Of a stretch of DNA of 17,485 nucleotides, positions 1-8,551 are shown piece by piece. Within the stretch, counting starts at the first letter, position 1. Each line of letters starts with the position of its first letter. Under the pieces are notes generated by a model. It was given only the letters and a program-made list of their open reading frames with translations, was not told the DNA's origin and did no database searches. The position numbers and the translations under genes were made by a program. The DNA is from Dictyocoela muelleri. Taxonomy: Eukaryota > Microsporidia. The DNA is taken from positions 1 to 17,485 of the forward strand of contig SDVU01000207.1 of NCBI GenBank assembly GCA_016256075.1. The letters run 5' to 3'.

Positions 1-1
1 G

Positions 2-124
2 AAACCTATTTATATTCTACAAGATGAAAAAATAGAAAGGCTCACAAATAACTATAGTAGTCGTATTATAAATCTAGGTGAATTTCTCTGGGGACTAAAA
101 GATGCCATAAAATTAAATATTTGA
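2..124 (+). CDS. C-terminal tail of an unrecognised protein, cut by the left edge
   Basis: An open frame enters from the left edge and runs 40 codons to a TGA at 122-124. The peptide has ordinary composition, with mixed charged and hydrophobic residues and a Trp near the end (motif GEFLWGLKDA), rather than the Lys/Asn/Ile/Phe monotony of chance frames here. I do not recognise a family. Forty stop-free codons in DNA this A+T-rich are mildly unlikely by chance, so this may be the end of a host gene or of another transposon protein. No start is visible, and what follows is A/T-rich non-coding sequence. Confidence 0.3.
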   Translation, partial: KPIYILQDEKIERLTNNYSSRIINLGEFLWGLKDAIKLNI

Positions 125-253
125 TAGCTAATTTCTATTTTTTAAAAATTTTACTCTAATAGATTTTTATTTTATAAAATATTTCGCATAATTTTTCGGG
201 GTTTTTTTAAAAAAAATTTTACACAGAAACGGGACTGCGCAGAAATCAGACAC

Positions 254-345
254 CCCCTATCCAAAATGCCCCCCCTAACCAAAATGTCCTACCTAACCAA
301 AATGTCCTCCCTAACCAAAATGTCCCCTCTAACCAAAATGTCCCC
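254..345. repeat. 18-bp tandem array (5 units, CCCTAACCAAAATGTCCC type)
   Basis: The core CCAAAATG recurs at 261, 279, 297, 315 and 333, an exact 18-bp period over five units. Degenerate single units recur at about 419-436 and 505-524, so the array once reached further or was dispersed. The C-rich strand stands out from its A/T-rich surroundings. Other subterminal arrays in the window have the same scale (18-22 bp), so this may be one end of a degraded fold-back element. No inverted partner is visible inside the window. Confidence 0.85.
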
Positions 346-845
346 CTTTTTACAATTTAATTTGAATTAAAAAATTTAATCGAGAAAATTTTAGATATCA
401 AATTATTAAGGTACCCTTGCGAACCAAAACGTCTCCTTATTTTGAATTTAAAAATTGATTTTTATAAATTAAATTTGATATTAAATATCACGATTCGTCT
501 CACCCTAACCCAAAATGTCCCCAAAATTTTTGTTAATAAATTTTTTAAAAAATAGAAAAAAAAATATTATGAAATATAATTAAATTTAAAAGTAATTTTA
601 ATTTAATTTTTTTTCGAATTTTTTTTTGTTTGATTAGATATTTTTTTAACCCTTAAACGATTTTCAATAATTTAAATTGTAAATCTCAAAGAAAAAAAAA
701 TTAATTTTTAAATTTTTAAAAGGGTGTTAAAAAAATATAAAAAATATTTAAAAAAAGATTTCTTTGTTTTGTGCTTTCTTATACAACAAAAAAAAATAAA
801 AATAAAAATAAATTATTTCGATTAATAAGCAAGTATTGCCGTATA
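346..845. other. A/T-rich low-complexity stretch, no gene seen
   Basis: Poly-A/poly-T rich sequence with two degenerate copies of the preceding 18-bp unit. I find no sustained reading frame, RNA motif or inverted repeat in it. Confidence 0.6.
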
Positions 846-1068
846 CAGGGTTTTCCAAAGTTATAGACACGTTTTTGTAAAGTTATAGACACCCTTTTTC
901 AAAGTTATAGACACATTTTTTCAAAGTTATAGACACGTTTTTACTGGTTATAGACACGTTTTTGTAAAGTTATAGACACCCTTTTTCAAAGTTATAGACA
1001 CATTTTTTCAAAGTTATAGACATATTTTTACTGGTTATAGACCCGTTTTCTGGTGTTATAGACCTATG
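846..1068. repeat. 22-bp tandem repeat with 87-bp higher-order period
   Basis: The core TTATAGAC recurs at 861, 883, 905, 927, 948, 970, 992, 1014, 1035 and 1056. Spacings run 22, 22, 22, 21 and then repeat in the same order, giving an 87-bp super-unit present twice. Each sub-unit in the super-unit has its own spacer (CACGTTTTTGTAAAG, CACCCTTTTTCAAAG, CACATTTTTTCAAAG, CACGTTTTTACTGG). This suggests duplication of a four-unit block rather than slippage of single units. Confidence 0.85.
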
Positions 1069-1563
1069 CATTGGTCTATACACCAATGTCAAATTAGTAT
1101 AATCAAAGAAAAAAATTATAGAACAAAATTATAATGGAGAAAATCTACAAAAAAAAGGAAACTAAAACGGGTTAGTAGCCCGAAAAAATCGAGCTTAAGA
1201 AAATTATGTTATCAAACATCGTTTAAATCCTTTTTTTTGTAATAAAAAACATTATTTTTTTATACTTTATCTCTTACTATATTTAGCATATTTATATAAA
1301 ATTATTCAGCAAAATAACAATAAAATAATTTATACGAAAACTTTTTTTCTTACATAACAAATAATTTAAACGATGTTTTATGAACATAATTTTATTAAGA
1401 TATATTTTTCCAGTTTCCTAACCAGTTTGAGTTATATTTTTCTCTTTCTTTGTAGATTTTCTACATTATAATTTAGGTCTATAATTTTTTCTTGGGTTGT
1501 AATAATTTGCCGTTTGCAGTATCTATAAAACTGCAAAATGGGTCTATAACTTTGCAAACCCTG
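846..1563. mobile_element. Non-autonomous fold-back element with CAGGG ends and TA target duplication
   Basis: Both ends follow the same rule: TA then CAGGGTTTTCCAAAG on the left (TA at 844-845) and the complement CTTTGCAAACCCTG then TA on the right (TA at 1564-1565). A TA duplication with short CAGGG-type ends fits the Tc1/mariner superfamily. The interior also folds back: about 1118-1230 is a diverged inverted copy of about 1360-1476, sharing the AGAAAATCTACA and AACATCGTTTAAA segments. The left arm carries an expanded 22-bp array and the right arm only two or three units. No coding capacity is seen. A second member of the family lies at 10288-11300. Confidence 0.75.
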
Positions 1564-1629
1564 TAAACAAAAAAAAATAAATCGTTTTTTAAATATTTTT
1601 AATCTTGAAGAAGTGTTTATTAAGTTCGA

Positions 1630-2793
1630 CTACTCTGAAGATTCATCGTCATAATCAGCATGGTGTGAATAAAAAAAAAGGAGTGATGCAAAGGTAAATA
1701 TTACACTTTTCACACATTATAGATGATGTTGATCTTTTTTTGCAAATCTTGTAGCAATATTGACAGTTTGATCTTTTTTAAAGCTTAATAGAATAGTGGA
1801 GTTCTTCATAATTGGAAGGTTTAGAAAACTCTACATTTACACCGCGACCAGACTTTTTAATTAAATATTCTATTATTGTTTCAACATAATCGTAGTGACT
1901 TACGACCGGCACCTTTGAGAACTTCTGATAAAGAACATATGAATTATGTGTAAGCAAAATAAATATATGAACTGGAAATTTCTGTGTCCACCTATTTGTT
2001 TTTCTTTTTAAGGGATAATATTTGATCATCTGATCAAACTTATCAACTCCCCCCATGTACTTATTGTACTCGTCTATCACTTTTGGTATAGCAGATTTTT
2101 TTTTATCAACGACATCAGTGCAATTATAACAATTAGTAATCATAACAACAGGTTTTCTGTCGATCCATATGAGAAGCTGCGTTTATTTTTTTCAAAAATT
2201 AGTGGAAGGTCTTTGGTGACTCTTTTCTTCAGGGACAAAAGATCTGAAGGGCCGCCTCTTCTGTGTCTCAAAGTACCAGTTGTATAGATACGCTGGTCTT
2301 TAACTAAATTTATCAAAGCAAACGAGTTATATAAATTATCCATAAAAAGTCTTCGATTATCTCCAACAACATGTCTACACGACGAAAGAACGGTATCATT
2401 AAGCGTAGATTGCACTCGACTATTCGAAGGTTGCAGACAAATCCGGAAGTCGGCTCGGCTAAAATGTAAAACTTCATGTCCCATTTATCTGGCCTAATAG
2501 AGCAGTAAACTCGGTTTTTTATCTTACCCTTAGCGGGCATTCTACTCTTGTCTATTGACAAACTTTCACCGGGCGTATAGAGTCTAGCGAACAGTAACTC
2601 AATTGATTCAATGATTTTAGGGCACTTCTTCAATTTGATATTCTTAATATCCTTGCCACTGATGCATGTAATATGCTTATTGATGAACTGTAATATACTT
2701 AAGTCCATAATACTAACAATCTTGCTATTATACGAATAAGTCATCTTCTTATTCCAACAGTATTGAATCTTGGGAACATTGTTAAGTCCGGGG
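1630..2793 (-). pseudogene. piggyBac transposase, decayed and 5'-truncated
   Basis: The minus-strand pieces are a piggyBac-type DDD transposase. In protein order: a YCWNKKM stretch in place of the usual YW motif before the core (about 2750), YTPGESLSIDKS around the first Asp (about 2560), FMDNLYNSF around the second Asp (about 2340), TGTLRHRRGGPSDLL after it, and YNKYMGGVDKFDQM around the third Asp (about 2040). A cysteine-rich C-terminal zinc-binding tail follows (CQYC, then CEKCNIYLC, about 1680-1765). The reading shifts frame near 2480 and near 2150, has an in-frame TAA at 1778, and shifts again in the T-run near 1675 before a terminal DDESSE. The usual acidic N-terminal region is missing, ending where the MULE begins. 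piggyBac cuts and pastes at TTAA, but I could not place its TIRs. It is not functional as written. Confidence 0.88.
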
Positions 2794-2862
2794 GCGCTCG
2801 AACTCGCCGACGGCGAGTTCTACCGTGTTGATACGGCGAGTTTGGCCGAACTCGCTATTTTT
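2794..2862 (+). repeat. Left TIR of the MULE
   Basis: It pairs with 4291-4357. Both contain two GGCGAGTT / AACTCGCC palindromic blocks separated by a diverged spacer. Confidence 0.8.
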
Positions 2863-2884
2863 AATTAAAATTTTCTAACCCCTT

Positions 2885-4225
2885 ATGAATCAAATAAAAT
2901 TTATAGAAGGTCAAAGAAATGTTAAAGTTTGTATATATAACGGATTTATATATAACATTGACAAAGTATTTAGTGATAAAATAAGATATAGATGTCGTCA
3001 TCGATATTGCTAGGCAATATTATTTTAAATAATGAAAAAAAATCAATTAATGAACGAAATTAAACATATTCATGACAAGGAATCGTCACATATTAATCAT
3101 TTATTAGTGAAGACTGAGATTAAGAAAAAGGCTATCATAACTTAAGAGTTGTTTGTAGATGTTTTTTCTGCATCTTTGGCCTTAATAAATACAACAAGAC
3201 AGGATTTAATGATTGAAAGTCATCAAAGATATCGCTCATATTTTAACAGTATAAGACAATATAAAATCCAAAAAACTGATACTGATGAAGTTATAGATGC
3301 CAGTAAATGTCTTACATTAGAAGGAGACTACTTTTAAAAGCTAGATACTGGACCATCATCTGAATCAAGAGTAATTATCTTTGTGTCAAATTTATTTTTA
3401 AATTTAATGAACAAAGCTACTGTTTTCATGGCAGATTCAACATTTAAGAGAACACCAACAAAATTTTACCAAATACATGTAATACATATTATGTATTTTA
3501 ATAAACGTATACCAGTATTATTTGCCTTGATGAAAAAAAAGACTAATAAACCTTATGAAATTATTTATGAATTCTTAAAAGAAAAAAATATATAATACCA
3601 AGTATTTTTATTTTAGATTTTGAACAGGGGCAATACCGCAATCAAAAATATTTTCCCTTCTATTAAAATATATACATGTTGCTTTCATTTTCGACAAATT
3701 TTCTGGCGTTATTTACAGAAATCTGGATTTCAAAATATTTACAAAACATCACAAATATTCAAAGTTTTCTGCAAAAAAATTCTTGCGTTAGCTTATTTTA
3801 AAATAGAAGATGTTATCGCTGCCTTCGAATATTTGAAAAATAGTATTGATCATAATGAAAATAATCAAGAAATGAATGATGTTTTGGAATATTTTAAAAT
3901 TAATTTTTTGATAAAAGATAATAAATCGGCGAAACACATGCTTACATGGAACTTGAATGATCGAATTTTACAAAATATTCCAACCAGCACGAATTGTTTA
4001 GAAGCTTGGCATGGTCATATAAACAACAATTTAACTTCTCCTCATCCGAGTTATGATAAATTAATTCTTATTCTTAAAAGGGAAGAAGAAAAAACACGAG
4101 TGGTAGCTATGAATCTTAAAAATGGTGTAGTAAAATATAAAAAGCGGGTGGATAATTTAAATCAAGTATACATAATTGAAAATTACGGTCATTACACTAT
4201 CATGAATTTTTTGACATTATTATAA
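2885..4225 (+). pseudogene. MULE transposase with N-terminal FLYWCH-like zinc finger, decayed
   Basis: The ATG at 2885 opens a FLYWCH-like finger (VCIYNGFIYN then YRCRHRYC), a domain common at the front of eukaryotic MULE proteins. One frame continues to 3595 with several internal stops (after YRCRHRYC, soon after ILF, before ELFVDVF, and at 3335-3337). It shifts near 3590 and again near 3625, then runs clean to a stop ending at 4225. The MULE DDE core is visible: first Asp in MADSTFKRTP (about 3430), second Asp in LDFEQ (about 3615), the C/H region CCFHFRQIFWR (about 3680), and Glu in NCLEAWHGH (about 4000). No C-terminal SWIM finger is evident. It is a dead gene with its catalytic triad still legible. 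A deleted relative lies at 8188-8484. Confidence 0.9.
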
Positions 4226-4290
4226 CTCAATTTAAAATAAAATTTGATTAATTTTTTTATTTATTTTTTAAATACACCATTAAATTTAAA

Positions 4291-4357
4291 AAATGGCGAG
4301 TTCTGCCAAACTCGCCGTTCCTGCTCCGCTCGACTCGCTGTCGGCGAGTTCGAGCGC
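4291..4357 (-). repeat. Right TIR of the MULE
   Basis: Its reverse complement follows the left TIR block by block, beginning GCGCTCGAACTCGCCGACAG. The spacer between the two GGCGAGTT blocks differs from that of the left arm. Confidence 0.8.
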
Positions 4358-5165
4358 AGCGATAAAAACGGATAAATGTTCGTCAATAGTTGATAAGTTG
4401 ATGCCATATAAGTAATGCTTTATCTTTTTAAAGTGCATCAAGAGGGTTTCAATTTTTTGCGTGTTTACCTTTGTTTCTAGATCCACAAATTTTCTCTTAT
4501 GGCAGACGGTTTGATGAAAAAATCCTATTTCATTTTAAGAATTGTACGCACTCCGGCTATCAGAAATTATATATGCATGTTTATGAACTTTTGATTCAAT
4601 TATTGGTATTGAAGTTTCTGCATTCCTATATTAAACCTTTTTAAGATAAAATTTATTATTTTTAACATTTAGCATACCGATAATCCAAGCCTTTTCTCTT
4701 TTTCTTTTTATTCCATATTTATTTTTGGCCCCAAAATTTTCATCAATTTGTACTTCTATAAATGGGCCATTAATTTTCACAGGTTTCTTTTCAATACAGT
4801 CTTTAATTTTTTTTTCTAAAAAGATTTAATAGTGTACCATAACCGTCTTTTGATACTCCACAACTATGAAGTATGTAATTATATGAAAAATGAATTTTTT
4901 GAAAAAAGTAAAAGGCAAATTTTAATATCATTTTAAAATCAATTTTCAAACTAAAAAATTCGAAATCAATCAACAAAGAAAATTGTTTTTTGCAATCTTT
5001 TCAAAACTAAGATAATCACAATTTTTTAGTGTTCTTTGTTTTCCTTGTCATATTGCTTTTGCATTTCGGGCATCTTTTAGTTTTTTTAATAATTTCAAAG
5101 GCTTCAAACAGTTTTAAAATGTATTTATTGTCATTTAAAAGATAAAAAAATTCGTCATCTCTCAT
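4358..5165 (-). pseudogene. Merlin (IS1016/ISXO2-like) transposase, copy A, decayed
   Basis: Read on the minus strand from the ATG at 5165. In order: an N-terminal zinc-ribbon half (CPKCKSNM, about 5065), a hydrophobic helical region with FYFFQKIHFS (about 4890), GVSKDGYGTL, the first catalytic Asp in VQIDENFGAKNKYG (about 4740), WIIGMLNV, a second Asp in IISDSRSAYNS (about 4560), and the third acidic residue in KVNTQKIETL (about 4460). The D-D-E spacing and the VNTQKIE block are typical of Merlin, the eukaryotic relative of IS1595/IS1016. Internal stops and at least two frame changes (near 4813 and 4635) break it. The C-terminal residues are lost exactly where the MULE TIR starts at 4357. 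Confidence 0.88.
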
Positions 5166-5234
5166 TTGATAAATTCTCAAATACATAGGGTATATGTTTA
5201 TTTTTTTTAAATATAAGTCGAAATGTTAACCGGT

Positions 5235-5510
5235 TTTACCGTACAAAAATTTTCTTATTAGGAAAATAAAAAAATACGTATATATATATGTATTCATACA
5301 TAGGGAAACCAAAAAAGTTACCTATATATCGCAAGCTTCAATTTTTAAATACGAATGATTTATTTTGCGTAGCAAAATGATTCATTAGTATGTAAAAATT
5401 GAAGCTTGCGATATATGGGTAAGTTTTTTGGTTTTCCCATGTTAGAATACATATATATATATATATGTATTTTTTTATTTTCCTAATTAAGAAAATTTTG
5501 TACGGTGAAA
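5235..5510. repeat. Long palindrome (about 275 bp, fold-back MITE)
   Basis: The arms run inward from TTTACCGTACAAAATTTTC-type ends and share the blocks ATTGAAGCTTGCGATATAT and GGTTTTCCC. The centre lies near 5365-5370, around TTTTGCGTAGCAAAA. The loop is only a few bases, so each strand could form one hairpin. AT dinucleotide runs of different length interrupt both arms. No coding content. Confidence 0.85.
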
Positions 5511-5527
5511 TTGAGGTAGTACCCTCG

Positions 5528-5822
5528 GATCATGTAAATATCTCCACCTTATTGGGAGAGATAATTTACTTGATAAAATTTTAAATTTTTTAATTCCAAA
5601 AAAGGAAAAAGAACCGATTTTAGAAACTTTAGTTTTAAAAATTATGACCGCATCAAAAACAATGGTTATACGAACCCTTCGTGTAATGGCGGATTTGATG
5701 CGGTCATCATTTTCAAAACGACTGTCTCAAAAATCATTTATTTTTTCATTTTTGGAATTAATAATTTTAAATATTTATCAATTAAATTATCTCTCCCAAT
5801 AAGGGGGATAATTTACTTGATC
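5528..5822. repeat. Long palindrome (about 295 bp), adjacent to the previous one
   Basis: The outer ends are GATCA-GTAAAT inverted against ATTTACTTGATC, with the shared inner blocks CTTATTGGGAGAGATAATTT, AATTCCAAAAA and ATGACCGCATCAAA. The centre is near 5675. A 25-bp direct repeat (GGGGATAATTTACTTGATC, then GGGGAATAATTTAGTTGATC) continues past the right end to about 5850. Only 17 bp separate it from the palindrome on its left. Confidence 0.85.
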
Positions 5823-5869
5823 TTTACAGGGGAATAATTTAGTTGATCTGATATTTTTTTCTCATAATT

Positions 5870-6090
5870 TTAAAAATCCTCGAGAAATTTAATAAAATCT
5901 ACATTAACTACATCACCGTGCAAGGCATGAAAAATAATTGCCAATTATCTCGATTATAATTCCTGTCATATTCAAACTGTTTTTATAATATGCTTTCATT
6001 TCATGAGCCTCTAATAGCTTTATTATATTACCATTATTTGATTTTTCGATTTTAATTAATCATCAATTGTTCGGTTTAAACGTTTTAAGA
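5870..6090 (-). pseudogene. Shredded unknown protein, minus strand
   Basis: Reading the minus strand from about 6090 gives a protein-like stretch with NNGNIIKLLEAHEMKAYY, then SLNMTGIIIEIIGNYF. After a frame change near 5910 comes LHGDVVNVDFIKFLEDF and a stop at 5870-5872. The composition looks like real globular coding sequence rather than A/T noise, and both pieces lie in the right order. I cannot assign a family. It may be the end of a degraded host gene or of a transposon protein. The upstream end is lost in stops before palindrome 6127-6412. Confidence 0.35.
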
Positions 6091-6126
6091 TAGAGGCGTA
6101 TAATTTTTTTTTTCGATTTTGGATAA

Positions 6127-6412
6127 GTTCTTTTTTTAGATTAACAACCACTGTTTAAATTAGAAATCCTCATCATTAACAAAAAGAACAGGATTATTAT
6201 ATTAAATAGTCTTATTTGAGGATATAACCAATTATATATAAAAATAAACATTTTATAGCTCTTTTTATAAATCGTCAAAGAAGAGCGATAAATGTTTTTT
6301 ATATATAAGTGGTTATATCCTCAAATAAGCTTATTTCATATAATAATCCTGTTCTTTTCTGTTAATGATGATGATTTCTAATTTAAACAGTGGTGGCTAA
6401 TCAATTTTAGAA
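6127..6412. repeat. Long palindrome (about 285 bp)
   Basis: The arms share CCACTGTTTAAATTAGAAATC, AACAGGATTATTATAT and TATTTGAGGATATAACCA, in inverted order on the right. The centre lies near 6265-6280, around GCTCTTTTTATAAATCGTC. The arms are diverged by scattered changes, so it is older than the palindrome at 12304-12602. No coding capacity. Confidence 0.85.
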
Positions 6413-6831
6413 CAAATTAGTTATAGTTCCAGATTATCTGAAGCTGTTAATTTGCAATTAAATACATTTATGAACTAAAGTCAAAGTCTATTGTAGGGAG
6501 ATGTTCTTTATCAAATAAATTTTAACATACTTAATTTTCAATCAAACATAATTTATAAATACCTTTTAATGTTTTCTATTTAATAAATATATGAACAACT
6601 ATTCAATCTTCTCTTTTTTAAATTTATACGTTTTGTGATAACAAATATCATTAAAAATTTTTCTCTATCCATAAAATTTTAAGTCATAATTTTTCTATAT
6701 ATCAAGGTTGAAGTAAATAGAGTGTTAGTTAAAAAAATATGAATAACTAAAATAAAAGAAATTAAGAAATCTTTTTTTAATTTTAAAAAAAATCATAATA
6801 AAAAAATTTTATCAAATTAAATTTTTAATAT
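6413..6831. other. A/T-rich leader upstream of the 188-aa ORF
   Basis: No reading frame or repeat of note. It would hold any promoter of the following ORF, but I see no clear TATA box because the whole stretch is A/T. Confidence 0.5.
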
Positions 6832-6835
6832 CCCC
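6819..6835 (+). promoter_or_regulatory. AAATTT then CCCC start signal next to the ATG (microsporidian CCC-type)
   Basis: AAATTT lies at 6819-6824 and CCCC at 6832-6835, touching the ATG at 6836. In microsporidia a CCC- or GGG-like motif within about 15 bases of the start codon is a recognised marker of true genes, with very short leaders. C-runs are rare in this A/T-rich flank. That is the reason to take it seriously, but a single case could be chance. Confidence 0.4.
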
Positions 6836-7402
6836 ATGAAAATTCATGCAAAAATCAAATTAACAGCAAAGGAAAAAATTTCACAAATAGATAAGTATAT
6901 CGACGATGATCCCAATAACAGAGAAATAATGATTATGAATATAATTTGGATTATTAAATATCTTTTTGATTATGGAATGCATCAAAATCAGAATTTCAAG
7001 TTTGACAAGAATATAAATAGGATTCCCAAAATAATTGAAAGACAATTTAAACACTTTGAACACGCCTTTATATGTTGTAAACATACAACTATTGTTAGTT
7101 GTTATGAAATTTTAAAAATGAGATCCGGAATTCAGTTTTTAATTGATAGTTTTTGTGAAAATAATGATGAATTAAGAAAAAAATTACATCAGCTCGATAA
7201 TCATTTAATAAAATATTCTGAAAAATGGCCTCTTGTTGTTAATAATTATTATAAAGTGAAAAAAACGTTTGAAGAATCAGAAGACACGGATGATGATGAT
7301 TATATAAATTATGAATTTTATTATCAAGGCGAATCAATAGTCAATACTAAAGGGGTTCCCGAAAGTCATTCTTGGTGGCCCGAATTTTGCAGAAAAAAAT
7401 GA
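6836..7402 (+). CDS. Hypothetical protein, 188 aa, the only clean longer ORF in the window
   Basis: The frame is uninterrupted from ATG 6836 to TGA 7400-7402. I do not recognise the family. The protein starts with a Lys-rich segment (no signal peptide). A helix-prone hydrophobic/aromatic stretch follows (residues about 30-50, MIMNIIWIIKYLFDYGM, too polar at its edges to be a confident membrane span), then Cys/His residues (FICCKHTTIVSCYE, about 78-92). A charged region, an acidic run (EESEDTDDDDY, about 145-156) and an unusual aromatic C-terminus (SHSWWPEFCRKK) complete it. The start is supported by CCCC directly before the ATG. It has survived in a region where every other long frame is broken, which suggests either selection or recent arrival. 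A CCCCTG-ended array 65 bp downstream raises the alternative that it is cargo of a transposon. An ORF on the opposite strand (6881-7084) is a shadow. Confidence 0.6.
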   Translation: MKIHAKIKLTAKEKISQIDKYIDDDPNNREIMIMNIIWIIKYLFDYGMHQNQNFKFDKNINRIPKIIERQFKHFEHAFICCKHTTIVSCYEILKMRSGIQFLIDSFCENNDELRKKLHQLDNHLIKYSEKWPLVVNNYYKVKKTFEESEDTDDDDYINYEFYYQGESIVNTKGVPESHSWWPEFCRKK

Positions 7403-7466
7403 AAATATACTAATTTATTTTCTTAAATAAGTTATTTATACTCTCATTTAAATATTAAACTTTCTT

Positions 7467-7523
7467 AAACTCATAACATTTATCAAGCTCATAACATATA
7501 TTAAGCTTATAACTAGACCCCTG
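7467..7523. repeat. 18-bp tandem array ending CCCCTG
   Basis: CTCATAAC, CTCATAAC and CTTATAAC start at 7470, 7488 and 7506 (18-bp period), followed by CTAGACCCCTG. On the other strand this reads CAGGGGTCTAG and then the array, the same design as the ends of the fold-back elements here. It may be the right end of an element reaching leftward over the 188-aa ORF. A matching left end is not convincing. Confidence 0.6.
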
Positions 7524-7743
7524 TTAAAAGACAGTATCTTCTTTCTTTAAAATACAGAAATTTTCGTTTTTTATTCTAACCTTTCATTTTAAAATTTAAA
7601 AAAAAAATAATTTTGAAATTTTTAGATTCAACCAAATCGAAAAACCTTGAATCGTTCAAAGCTCTATCAAAGTTCATAGACGAAAATTAATTTGTTATAA
7701 TTATAAATAAAATATAATATGTACAAATTGCAATAAAAACATT
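7524..7743. other. A/T-rich gap, nothing certain
   Basis: There is one short protein-like frame (about 7617-7690, ending FKALSKFIDEN and a stop), which is too small to call. No repeat or RNA is evident. Confidence 0.4.
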
Positions 7744-7751
7744 GTACACAG
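7744..7751. repeat. Left 8-bp target site duplication (hAT-like)
   Basis: GTACACAG, matching GTATACAG at 8706-8713 in 7 of 8 positions. Confidence 0.55.
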
Positions 7752-7799
7752 CATGGTTAGGGACCTTTTTACATTTGGGGCCACTTTTAATAGATTGAT

Positions 7800-7880
7800 A
7801 TCGAGGGTCACTTACTTTGTAAATCAAAAAATAATTTAAATTAATATTAAATTTATAGTTATAAAGAACCTATAGGGCTG
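7800..7880 (+). repeat. 80-bp direct repeat, copy 1
   Basis: It shares TCGAGGG-CACTT, TGTAAATCAAAAAATAATTT and AAAGAACCTATAG with 8552-8637 in the same orientation. The two copies bracket the inserted MULE derivative. They are too long to be target duplications, so the hAT-like element probably held a tandem repeat and the MULE landed between the units. Confidence 0.8.
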
Positions 7881-7881
7881 C

Positions 7882-8545
7882 CCGGCAACTCGCCCTAACT
7901 GGGCGAGTTGCCGGTTTTGCGTCCAGAAATCTCATACCCTTATGGTTTTTAAAAAAATCTATGAAAAAAATCTACATCATGAGTCGGTATGGCAAAAATT
8001 AAAAGCATAATTAATAAAAACATTTATAGATGTTTTGAATAACATAATTATGTGAGAACGTTGTTTTAATAAACATTTTGTGAAATTATTAAACAAAATT
8101 AAATTATAAAAATTAAAAAAAATTAAAATTAAAAAAAAAATCAAAATTCAACTAAAAAGTCAAAAGACATAAAATTTTTATTTAAATTTAATATTTTATA
8201 TAAGGTAAAGAATCTATTATCATCAAATACCGTATCTCTGTAAATTTATTGTAATTGTTAATTTTATCTATCAACTCATTATATTCAGTAAAATGAACGC
8301 CCCAATGATCTAGAAATAGCTTGTTAATTTTATTTTTGACAATCGAATGATGATTTTTTTACTCAACACCAAATTCATATATATATGAAATTTCACACTG
8401 TGAATGATTGTGATAAGCATTTCCACTGTATAATAATATATTTATATTCCTCTGACTTTTAAATTTAATTTCATTGTGATTCATAGGGGTTGTGAAAATA
8501 CAGGACATAAAACCGGCAACTAGCCCAGATAGGGAGAGTTGACGG
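7882..8545 (-). mobile_element. Internally deleted MULE (short derivative)
   Basis: Both ends begin with a 33-bp near-palindrome: CCGGCAACTCGCCC, 5 bp, then GGGCGAGTTGCCGG (7882-7914) and a diverged version at 8513-8545. Beyond it the inverted repeat continues inward (TTTTGCGTCC against TTTTATGTCC, then CCCTTATG against CCCCTATGA), giving TIRs of about 70 bp. Inside is only the front and tail of a MULE protein on the minus strand. The GGCGAGTT theme matches the ends of the full MULE at 2794-4357, though the sequences are not identical. Confidence 0.7.
8188..8484 (-). pseudogene. MULE protein remnant: FLYWCH-like front joined to the C-terminal tail
   Basis: The ATG at 8484 (minus) starts MNHNEIKFKSQRNINILLYSGNAYHN. 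This lines up with the start of the larger MULE protein, which opens MNQIKFIEGQRNVKVCIYNG with FIYN next, residue for residue with a short gap. After an in-frame TAA about 40 codons in, the frame continues to a stop at 8188. Its tail (KINNYNKFTEIRYLMIIDSL) resembles the far C-terminus of the larger protein. The whole DDE core is absent. The Cys/His pattern of the finger is eroded, with one Cys visible. It cannot encode a transposase. Confidence 0.65.
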
Positions 8546-8551
8546 TTAACG

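Larger units (their letters stand above)
2794..4357 (+). mobile_element. MULE (Mutator-like) DNA transposon with GC-rich TIRs
   Basis: The element is bounded by inverted repeats of about 67-69 bp: left 2794-2862 starts GCGCTCGAACTCGCCGACGG, and right 4291-4357 ends with its complement CGGCGAGTTCGAGCGC. The TIRs are GC-rich islands built of GGCGAGTT-type palindromes in otherwise A/T-rich DNA. Between them lies one MULE transposase on the plus strand. I found no convincing 9-11 bp target duplication. The left neighbour is a truncated piggyBac and the right neighbour is a Merlin whose C-terminus stops at the MULE end, so this MULE arrived after both or sits at a deletion junction. Confidence 0.8.

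Noticed and set aside
861-1063. CRISPR-like array
   Set aside because: Units of 21-22 bp are contiguous with no unique spacers, in a eukaryotic transposon context. The same holds for the arrays at 254, 9677, 10440, 12673 and 14836.
2785-4366. Target duplication of the full MULE
   Set aside because: The 9-11 bp flanks (AAGTCCGGG against AGCGATAAA) do not match, so no duplication is claimed.
5827-7523. A single element from CAGGGG (5827) to CCCCTG (7523) carrying the 188-aa ORF
   Set aside because: Only the six terminal bases match, the right side lacks the TA, and the left CAGGGG is part of a 25-bp tandem repeat. Kept only as a remote possibility.
7617-7690. Short plus-strand frame ending FKALSKFIDEN
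   Set aside because: It is about 22 codons after a stop, with no start and no family. This is within chance expectation.
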